Source of the DNA: an uncultured Collinsella sp.
Lineage (GTDB): Bacteria; Actinomycetota; Coriobacteriia; Coriobacteriales; Coriobacteriaceae
Direction of reading: 5' to 3'
Length of the DNA: 56,861 bases
Assembly: GCA_900540895.1 (NCBI GenBank)
Contig: UQHV01000017.1
Coordinates: 1 to 56,861, forward strand
Positions 15,430 to 22,066 of this stretch are shown piece by piece. The translations under genes were made by a program, and so were the position numbers. Numbering within the stretch: the stretch's first letter is position 1; each line of letters opens with the position of its first letter. The notes below the pieces were generated by a model that did no database searches, was not told where the DNA came from, and saw only the letters and a program-made list of their open reading frames with translations.

Positions 15430-16971
15430 ATGTCTAATGCCCTTGGGCGCGATCTTGCACAGCTGGTCGCCGCTGTTGACGCCGCCGCCTCTGAGTGCGG
15501 TCATGGCGCGTATGGCCAGCGCTTTCATATTATGCCGCCGGCGGGCTGGCTCAACGACCCCAACGGTCTTTGCCAGGCAGATGGCGTATTTCACGCGTAC
15601 TTTCAGTATGCCCCGTTTGATGTGAACGGCGGCGTCAAGATGTGGGGCCATGCGACGAGTCGCGATCTTATGACGTGGGATTACGTTGGCGCCCCACTGC
15701 TGCCCGACGAGCCGTTCGATTGCCACGGTGTGTATTCGGGCTCCGCGCTTGCCGAAGACGGTTGCATTCGCGTGCTCTATACGGGCAACGTTAAGCTTTC
15801 CGATGCTGACGGTACGTACGACTACGTCAATACTGGCCGCCGCGCCGATACCGTCTATGTGGAGAGCGTTGATGGCCTTGCCGGTCGGGAGTTCAACCAA
15901 AAGCGCGTGGTGCTGGCGTCCGAGGATTATCCTGAGGATTTGACCTGCCACGTGCGCGATCCCAAGGTGTGGCGTGACGCGGACGGGCGTTATCACATGG
16001 TGCTGGGCGCGCGTCGTCGCGTGGATGGGCCGCATGTCGATAGTCGATTTTGCGCTATGCACGGCGAGGGCGCCGGTCGCGATGTGGGCGAGATCTTGGT
16101 GTATGGCTCGGCCGATATGCTGAGCTGGGAGCTCGAGAGCCGTGTGTCTACGCCCGAGCGTTTTGGCTTTATGTGGGAGTGCCCGGGATACCTTGAGCTT
16201 GAGGCGGATGGCGATGTACCGGCGAGGTGGCTGTCCTTCTCGCCCCAGGGCCTCGAGGGCGGCCGTTGGGACCGCGGCAACGTATACGCCGCTGGCTACA
16301 TGCCTGTAACGGGCGATATCACCGGTGGTGACGGTGCCTATGAGCTGGGCGAGTTCCGCCTGTGGGACGCCGGTTTTGACTTCTATGCTCCGCAGGAGTT
16401 TACGTCCGAGGACGGTCGCCACATTCTGATCGGCTGGATGGGCATGCCCGATGAGCCTACCTATGGCAACGACCCCACTGTGGTGAGCGGCTGGCAGCAC
16501 TGCATGACGGTGCCGCGTGAGCTTACAGCCGGTGCCGACGGCGTGGTGCTGCAGCAGCCGGCGCGCGAGATTGAGCACCATTATGCCTCGGTGCGTGTAG
16601 GGGAGGGCTCGTTGGAGGTTGCCGGCGATACCTGCTTTGACGTTGTTGCCGACGGTGTCGACGGCGCGTTTACCGCAACCGTTGATGGCGAGCTTAGGCT
16701 GGCGTATGTGCCCGCAGAGGGCGAACTGCCCTCGCGCTTTGAGATGCGATTTACCGATGAGAGCCGCGCTTCTGCCGGCTGCGGTCGTACCGTGCGTTGG
16801 GAGCCCGTCGATGAGGTTCGTAATGTGCGCATTGTTGGCGATGTTTCGTCGGTCGAGGTGTTTGTGAATGATGGTGCGCTTGTGTTTTCAACGCGCATCT
16901 ATCCCGAGGCCTATGGCGTGACCGTTGACTCTCCGGGTGCGAGCGTGAACTATCACACGCTCATCATCTAG
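15430..16971 (+). CDS. scrB: Sucrose-6-phosphate hydrolase (GH32)
   Basis: The protein is 513 aa and starts at ATG 15430. Glycoside hydrolase family 32 motifs are present in order: WLNDPNG with the nucleophile Asp (about residue 41), a YSGSA block, RDPKVW with the transition-state Asp, and WECPGYLEL with the acid/base Glu. The last ~120 residues form the usual beta-sandwich. It splits sucrose-6-phosphate into glucose-6-phosphate and fructose in the cytoplasm, directly after uptake by the PTS protein upstream. There is no signal peptide. The gene ends at a strong terminator. Confidence 0.9.
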   Translation: MSNALGRDLAQLVAAVDAAASECGHGAYGQRFHIMPPAGWLNDPNGLCQADGVFHAYFQYAPFDVNGGVKMWGHATSRDLMTWDYVGAPLLPDEPFDCHGVYSGSALAEDGCIRVLYTGNVKLSDADGTYDYVNTGRRADTVYVESVDGLAGREFNQKRVVLASEDYPEDLTCHVRDPKVWRDADGRYHMVLGARRRVDGPHVDSRFCAMHGEGAGRDVGEILVYGSADMLSWELESRVSTPERFGFMWECPGYLELEADGDVPARWLSFSPQGLEGGRWDRGNVYAAGYMPVTGDITGGDGAYELGEFRLWDAGFDFYAPQEFTSEDGRHILIGWMGMPDEPTYGNDPTVVSGWQHCMTVPRELTAGADGVVLQQPAREIEHHYASVRVGEGSLEVAGDTCFDVVADGVDGAFTATVDGELRLAYVPAEGELPSRFEMRFTDESRASAGCGRTVRWEPVDEVRNVRIVGDVSSVEVFVNDGALVFSTRIYPEAYGVTVDSPGASVNYHTLII

Positions 16972-17009
16972 GCGAGTCGTCGCATATCGGCGCTATACTG
17001 CTGCCGTTG

Positions 17010-17045
17010 CCCACGATGCGGGGAACATCCGCATCGTGGGTTTTT
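17010..17045 (+). terminator. Intrinsic terminator of the sucrose hydrolase gene
   Basis: CCCACGATGCG (17010-17020) pairs perfectly with CGCATCGTGGG (17030-17040), followed by TTTTT. Confidence 0.85.
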
Positions 17046-17067
17046 GCTTGTGAAGGGACGGTACTGC

Positions 17068-18060
17068 GTGGACGTGCAACAGCTAGAAGAGGCCTGGGCT
17101 TTGAGGACCGGCGCGCGTGAGGTGCATCTTTTTGCTGCCCGGCACGTGCCGGCAGCGCTTTCGCTGCTGGGTATTGTGCGTCCCGGTGACCGCCTGGTGG
17201 CCTTTGCGGACGACTTTGCCGATGCGTTTACGCGCGGCTTTGATGGCTGCGACGTTGTGCTCGTGGGCTCACCGTCGGTTGCGGCGTTTACTGCCGCGTC
17301 CGAGGATTTTGATGCTTCGTTTGATGCCGAGGGACCGCATCTGTGGTGGTTCGTCAACTCTATCGGCGGGTTTGGTCTTCGTGTGCCCGACCTTCGTGCT
17401 CTGGGCCGCGCGGCTCGTGAGGCCCACGCGCTGCTGGTTGTGGACAACACCGTGGCGTCGGCTTTTGGCTGCAATCCGCTGCGGCTGGGTGCCGTGCTGT
17501 CACTTGAGGCGCTCGACCGTGTGTGCGCCGGTAAGGCTCCGCGCAAGCTCGTTGCCGCTTCGATGGCGCGCTCGCAGCTCAAGCGCCATCGTATGGATGC
17601 CGCGGCTGAGTGCGCGCATGCCCTGCTTGAGGGCCGTGGCTTGGTTAAGCTTGATTTGCCTGCTGACGAGGCCGGTGTGCTTGAGCGCGGGCTGGACTCG
17701 CTCGATACCCGCATGCAGGCGCATTTCGACCGCGCCCGTGCGCTGGCCGAGTACTTGGCTGCGAATGAGATGGTGCGCAACGTGCGCTATCCCGGGCTGA
17801 GCTCGCATCCCGACCATGCGGTTGCAACGGGAATCCTCGAGCACGGCTTTGGTCCGGCAGTTGAATTTGACCTTATCGAGCGTAGCGCGGGCGAGCTGTT
17901 CGACGCTTTGCCGGGGGAGTTTCGCACATCGCCCGCCGGCGGCGCAACGACGCGCCTTTCGGCCCCACGCGGCAGGCAGGGGAGCACCATCCGCCTCTTC
18001 GCCGGCACCGACGATCCCTTGATCGTGGCCGCCACCCTAGATAATGCCCTCCGCAACTAG
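17068..18060 (+). CDS. Cys/Met-metabolism PLP-fold protein, probably lacking the PLP lysine
   Basis: The protein is 330 aa. GTG 17068 is chosen for AAGGGA nine bases upstream; the earlier TTG and GTG lie in the terminator tail. The fold follows cystathionine gamma-synthase-type enzymes: LLVVDNTVASAFGCNPLRLGA matches the VDNT...NPL..GA block, and the C-terminal part has SSHPDH and the GEFRTSPAGGATTRLSAP region. Where the family has SATK with the Schiff-base lysine, this protein has ALDR, so the catalytic lysine seems replaced by Arg. It may be a non-catalytic relative or use another residue. It stands alone between the sucrose locus and an insertion sequence. Confidence 0.6.
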   Translation: MDVQQLEEAWALRTGAREVHLFAARHVPAALSLLGIVRPGDRLVAFADDFADAFTRGFDGCDVVLVGSPSVAAFTAASEDFDASFDAEGPHLWWFVNSIGGFGLRVPDLRALGRAAREAHALLVVDNTVASAFGCNPLRLGAVLSLEALDRVCAGKAPRKLVAASMARSQLKRHRMDAAAECAHALLEGRGLVKLDLPADEAGVLERGLDSLDTRMQAHFDRARALAEYLAANEMVRNVRYPGLSSHPDHAVATGILEHGFGPAVEFDLIERSAGELFDALPGEFRTSPAGGATTRLSAPRGRQGSTIRLFAGTDDPLIVAATLDNALRN

Positions 18061-18150
18061 CTAAATCATCCTCGACTCCATAAGTTGCGGTGAAATATGG
18101 ATTGATTTACGGCTTTATCGGCATAAACAGCCCCTATTTCACCGTGAACT

Positions 18151-18190
18151 GCCTCCCATTTCTTGGACATGAGAAATGGGAGGCTTTCTT
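18151..18190 (+). terminator. Terminator-like hairpin inside the IS, ahead of OrfA
   Basis: GCCTCCCATTTCT (18151-18163) pairs exactly with AGAAATGGGAGGC (18172-18184) over an 8-nt loop, followed by TTTCTTT. It stands between the left end and the transposase start and would block transcripts entering from outside. Confidence 0.7.
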
Positions 18191-18191
18191 T

Positions 18192-18683
18192 ATGCGTGTC
18201 GACTTGAGGGTGAAGCACGACATCGAGGCCAGGAAGGCGGCGATCGGGCTCTTCGAGCGAGGCCACGGCTCCGAGTCGGCGGCGAAGGCGCTGTCGGTCC
18301 CGCGCGACACCGTGAGACAATGGCTCTACGTATACCGGTCGTTCGGAAGCGAGGTGCTGCTATCCATGGACGGCAAGCAGGCCAGGTACACATACGAGCA
18401 GAAGGTCGCCGCCGCCTCGGCCGTGGTCGACGGCGGCATGAGCAAGCGGGACGCCATGGAGGCGTTCGGGGTCATGTCCCTGGCGCCGCTCAAGAGATGG
18501 TGCGCGCTCTACCGCGAGGGCGGGGCCGAGGCCCTGCGCCCGAGGCCCAAGGGCCGGCCGAGCGGTTCCAAGGCGAGGCCGCGCACGCGCGAGCAGGAGC
18601 TCGAGGAGCGCTGCCGAAGGCTCGAGACCGAGGTGGCCTACCTAAAAAAATTGCGTGCCCTGGTCGAGAGGGACGGGCTCTGA
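18192..18683 (+). CDS. IS3-family transposase OrfA
   Basis: The protein is 163 aa, starting at ATG 18192 just after the internal hairpin. It has two helix-turn-helix segments (AAIGLFERGHGSESAAKALSV with PRDTVRQWL; AASAVVDGGMSKRDAMEAFGV) and a C-terminal leucine-zipper-like coil (ELEERCRRLETEVAYLKKLRAL). OrfA binds the element ends. The A7 at 18644-18650 lies in its last codons, where ribosomes can slip back one base into OrfB to make the full transposase. Confidence 0.9.
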   Translation: MRVDLRVKHDIEARKAAIGLFERGHGSESAAKALSVPRDTVRQWLYVYRSFGSEVLLSMDGKQARYTYEQKVAAASAVVDGGMSKRDAMEAFGVMSLAPLKRWCALYREGGAEALRPRPKGRPSGSKARPRTREQELEERCRRLETEVAYLKKLRALVERDGL

Positions 18684-19555
18684 CCAGGGCGAAGGTCGAG
18701 ACCGTGAGCGCCCTGCGCGAAGAGGGGTACGGGCTGGGGCGCCTGCTGGAGTGCGCCGGCCTGGCGAGGTCGAGCTACTACTACGCGCTGTCGCACCCGA
18801 AGGCTCCCACCAGGCCCGAGCTCTGGGAGGCCGCCGCCGAGATATTCTCGCGCACCGCCAACGGGTGCGGCCACAGGCAGATCGCCATGTGCCTGCGCGC
18901 CGAGCGGGGCGTGCGCATAGCCTGCAAGACCGTGCTGAAGATGATGCGCGAGATGGGCATCAGCTGCGGGATCCGCCGCGAGACCGACTACCACAGGTAC
19001 AACTCGTACAGGGGCAAGGTCGGAAAGACCTTCGAGAACGTCATCGGGCGCGACTTCGCCGCCGACGGGCCGTGGGAGAAGATGGGCACCGACGTCACCG
19101 AGTTCAAGCAGCCCTGGGGCAAGGCCTACTTCGCGCCGGTCTACGACTTCGGCAGCAAGGAGATCGTCGCCTGGTCCACGTCGCTGCACCCCAACATGGC
19201 TCAGCAGCACGAGCTGCTCGACCAGCTCGTGTCCAGGAAGCCCGAGGGCTCCAGGCCGATCCTGCACTCGGACATGGGCTGGCAGTACCAGCAGGCCGGT
19301 TGGTGCAGGCGGCTGGAGGAGGCCGGCGTGGTGCAGAGCATGTCCCGGAAGGGCAACTGCATCGACAACGGCGCGACGGAGCGGGTGTTCGGCCACATCA
19401 AGGACGAGTTCTTCCGCGGAAGGACGTGGCCGGACTTCGAGTCCTTCAAGGCGGACCTCGACGACTTCGTGGTCCATTGGAACACGAGGAGGCGCCAGGT
19501 TAAACTGAAGGGACTGACCCCGGAGGAGTTCCGGAGACAGTCCCTTGCGGCGTAG
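18651..19555 (+). CDS. IS3-family transposase OrfB (integrase core, made by -1 frameshift)
   Basis: About 300 aa in the -1 frame relative to OrfA, with no convincing start of its own; the boundary given is the slip site. An HTH_21 region (SRTANGCGHRQIAMCLRAE) precedes the rve-type integrase core. Its DDE residues are visible as Asp in GTDVTEF, Asp in LHSDMGWQYQ and Glu in NGATERVFGHIKDEF. The C-terminus has HWNTRRRQVKLKGLTPEEFR, as in IS150-like elements. The frame is intact, so the element may still be active. Confidence 0.9.
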
Positions 19556-19646
19556 TTCTTATTTAAGCCGTCCAAGTTTTGGGGTGCAGTTCACCGCAAC
19601 TTATGAGAAGGGGTTGTGCAGCTAAAAAAGCCCCGTCCCAAATTAG

Positions 19647-20000
19647 CTACTTTTTGATGCTGGCGATGAGGTCGTTGGCTTTGGTAGCAATGACCTGGTT
19701 TATGTCGGCCTGCAGCTCCTCGTAGACCGCGATGGCTCGCTCGCCGGCGGGGGTGAGCGTGGATCCGCGGGCACCGTCGCGCTCGATGAGTTTGCAGCCC
19801 AGCTGGCCTTCTGCCTCGTTCACAATGCGCCAGGCTTTGGAATACGCCATGCCCATGCTCTTGGCGGCACGGTTGAGCGAGTGTTCGCGGGCGATACCTT
19901 GCAGCAGCAAGACACAGCCGTGGCCGAAGACGCCCGGCAGATCCTTGTCGCACGCTTGAATGACCAACTTTGCCGTCGTCTTGTACTCCATCTGCTCCAC
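19647..20000 (-). CDS. ModE-like winged-helix regulator
   Basis: The protein is 117 aa. It has a LysR/ModE-type winged helix-turn-helix: LLLQGIAREHSLNRAAKSMGMAYSKAWRIVNEAEGQLG, then LIERDGARGSTLTPAGERAI. Its length equals the stand-alone N-terminal domain of ModE, without the molybdate-binding MOP domains, so it may sense nothing directly or act through a partner. It is transcribed divergently from guaB. The target is unknown; molybdenum control is only suggested by family. Confidence 0.8.
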   Translation of the reverse strand: MEQMEYKTTAKLVIQACDKDLPGVFGHGCVLLLQGIAREHSLNRAAKSMGMAYSKAWRIVNEAEGQLGCKLIERDGARGSTLTPAGERAIAVYEELQADINQVIATKANDLIASIKK

Positions 20001-20184
20001 GTCTCCCCGCTAAAGTGTTTGCTGGGCAAACGCAAAGCCTGCGTCAAACCCTCGTGTGCTCTTCTTAAATCATGCATTGTAGCAGTCAAAGTGCGTTAAG
20101 ATACTTCCCCAGTATTGGGCGCCCAAGGTTGGGCTGGGTCCTACGAGGCCTGCAGCCGACCGGTCGCATGGAAAAAGGAGAAAC

Positions 20185-21696
20185 ATGGCTACGTTCTTTC
20201 CCGGTGAGTCCCACACGTTTTCGGAGTATCTGCTGGTCCCTGGTTACTCGTCCTCGCAGTGCATCCCCAACAACGTCTCTCTTAAGACGCCGCTAACCCG
20301 CTTTAGGCGCGGTGAGAAGCCGGCAATCACCCTGAACATCCCCATGGTTTCCGCCATCATGCAGTCCGTCTCGGGCGTCGACATGGGTGTCGCGCTCGCT
20401 ACCGAGGGTGGCCTGTCCTTCATTTACGGTTCCCAGAGCGCCGAGTCCGAGGCCGCTATGGTCAAGGCCGTCAAGGATCACAAGGCTGGCTTCGTTCAGT
20501 CCGATTCCACGCTGACCCCCGACATGACCATGGAGCAGGTCATCGAGCTCAAGGAGAAGACCGGTCATTCCACCATGCCGGTTACCGACGACGGCACTCC
20601 CAAGGGTAAGCTCCTGGGCATCGTCACCAGCCGTGACTATCGCCCCAGCCGCGATGACCACCAGACGAAGGTCTCCGAGTTCATGACCCCGCGTGAGCAG
20701 CTCATCGTAGGCGACAAAAACATCAGCCTCAAGGTTGCCAACGACGTCATCTGGGACAACAAGCTCAATGCTCTGCCCATCGTCGACGACAACGATCACC
20801 TCATGGGCATCGTCTTCCGCAAGGACTACGACAGCCACAAGACCAACCCCAACGAGCTGCTCGACGGCGACAAGCGCTACATGGTCGGCGCCGGTATCAA
20901 CACCCGCGACTATGCCGAGCGCGTGCCGCTGCTCATCGAGGCCGGCGCTGATGTCCTGTGCATCGACTCTTCCGAGGGCTTCAGCGAGTGGCAGAAGCGC
21001 ACCATCGAGTGGATCCGCGCCAACTACGGCGAGGATGTCAAGGTCGGTGCCGGTAACGTCGTCGACGCCGAGGGCTTCCGCTTCCTTGCCGACTGCGGTG
21101 CCGACTTCATCAAGGTCGGTATCGGCGGCGGTTCCATCTGCATCACCCGCGAGACCAAGGGCATCGGCCGTGGCCAGGCCACCGCGCTGATCGACGTCTG
21201 CCGCGCTCGCGACGAGTACTACGAGGAGACCGGTGTCTACGTACCCGTGTGCTCCGACGGCGGCATCGTCTACGACTACCACATGACGCTCGCCCTTGCC
21301 ATGGGCGCCGACTTTATGATGCTGGGCCGCTACTTCGCCCGCTTTGACGAGAGCCCGACCGAGCGCGTCAATGTGAACGGTCAGTACATGAAGGAGTACT
21401 GGGGCGAGGGTTCTGCGCGTGCCCGCAACTGGCAGCGCTACGACCTGGGCGGCGCCGCGAAGCTCAGCTTCGTCGAGGGCGTCGACTCCTACGTTCCCTA
21501 CGCCGGTTCCCTCAAGGACGGCGTGGGCGGCACGCTCTACAAGGTCAAGTCCACGATGTGCAATTGCGGTGCCCTCTCGATCCCCGAGCTCCAGGAAAAG
21601 GCGCGCCTGACTCTGGTCAGCTCCACCTCCATCGTCGAAGGCGGCGCCCACGACGTAGTCGTGAAGGATTCTCAGCAGAGCGTTTCCTATCGATAA
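20185..21696 (+). CDS. guaB: IMP dehydrogenase
   Basis: The protein is 503 aa, starting at ATG 20185 behind AAAAAGGAG. IMP dehydrogenase oxidises IMP to XMP, the committed step of GTP synthesis, in the cytosol. It is a TIM barrel interrupted by two CBS domains (about residues 105-225; VTDDGTPKGKLLGIVTSRDY, NALPIVDDNDHLMGIVFRKDY). The catalytic loop reads GIGGGSIC319ITRETKGIGRG rather than the common GPGSICTTR, and the flap includes YWGEGSARARNWQRYD. This matches the divergent class known from the parasite Tritrichomonas foetus, including a cysteine at residue 319. The gene stands alone, ending in a hairpin element and a terminator. Confidence 0.92.
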   Translation: MATFFPGESHTFSEYLLVPGYSSSQCIPNNVSLKTPLTRFRRGEKPAITLNIPMVSAIMQSVSGVDMGVALATEGGLSFIYGSQSAESEAAMVKAVKDHKAGFVQSDSTLTPDMTMEQVIELKEKTGHSTMPVTDDGTPKGKLLGIVTSRDYRPSRDDHQTKVSEFMTPREQLIVGDKNISLKVANDVIWDNKLNALPIVDDNDHLMGIVFRKDYDSHKTNPNELLDGDKRYMVGAGINTRDYAERVPLLIEAGADVLCIDSSEGFSEWQKRTIEWIRANYGEDVKVGAGNVVDAEGFRFLADCGADFIKVGIGGGSICITRETKGIGRGQATALIDVCRARDEYYEETGVYVPVCSDGGIVYDYHMTLALAMGADFMMLGRYFARFDESPTERVNVNGQYMKEYWGEGSARARNWQRYDLGGAAKLSFVEGVDSYVPYAGSLKDGVGGTLYKVKSTMCNCGALSIPELQEKARLTLVSSTSIVEGGAHDVVVKDSQQSVSYR

Positions 21697-21707
21697 GCGG
21701 CTTTCCC

Positions 21708-21789
21708 AAGCACCGCACCTTGCCGTTCAAACCGTCGCTCGCGTACCAAAGTACGCGTCGCTCCTCTTTCACGGCAATCTGCGGCACTT
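21708..21789. repeat. 82-bp imperfect palindrome after guaB
   Basis: Two 39-nt arms (21708-21746 and 21751-21789) fold back around CAAA. The innermost CGCGTAC/GTACGCG is perfect, and further blocks such as TTGCCGT/ACGGCAA and AAG/CTT at the ends also match. No reading frame is evident. It resembles a REP-like or MITE-like intergenic element. Confidence 0.7.
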
Positions 21790-21855
21790 GGAAAACCCGA
21801 CCATACATGGGCGGGTAACAATTAGCGGTTGATTCACAACCACGTTATTTAGATA

Positions 21856-21895
21856 AAGCGAGATGCCCGCAAGTCGCAGGCATCTCGCTTGTTGT
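21856..21895 (+). terminator. Terminator of guaB
   Basis: AAGCGAGATGCC (21856-21867) pairs perfectly with GGCATCTCGCTT (21879-21890), followed by the T-rich GTTGTATTT. Confidence 0.7.
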
Positions 21896-21924
21896 ATTTG
21901 CTATTATCAGTCGAGTCAACCTTA

Positions 21925-22043
21925 GGGTCGGGCGGCTTAGCTTTGTTCGCTACAAGTTCCGCACGCAAAGAAGAGCACTAAATGTGCTCTTCGTCTTGCG
22001 CAGGACTGTCCGCAGTAGCGAATAAAGCTAAGCCGACCGACCC
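21925..22043. repeat. Long inverted repeat in the leuS leader
   Basis: The outer arms of about 30 bp share GGCTTAGCTTT.TTCGCTAC on the left and its complement on the right, with two or three mismatches. An inner hairpin GAAGAGCAC-TAAAT-GTGCTCTTC lies at 21970-21992, with imperfect pairing between. The structure spans nearly the whole space before leuS and ends about 20 bp before its start codon. It may be an inserted palindromic element or a regulatory leader; I found no T-box sequence. Confidence 0.75.
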
Positions 22044-22066
22044 CAGCTAAGATTAAAGGAGCTGAT

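Larger units (their letters stand above)
18079..19605 (+). mobile_element. Complete IS3-family (IS150-like) insertion sequence
   Basis: The element is 1527 bp with perfect 16-bp terminal inverted repeats CATAAGTTGCGGTGAA (18079-18094 and its complement 19590-19605). It encodes an OrfA/OrfB transposase pair with a slippery A7. An internal terminator-like hairpin lies ahead of OrfA. No flanking target duplication could be seen (CTC left, AGA right), so the insertion may be old or rearranged, although both frames are intact. Confidence 0.9.

Noticed and set aside
21925..22066. T-box riboswitch for leuS
   Set aside because: The leader is dominated by one inverted repeat, and no T-box consensus or specifier loop was found.
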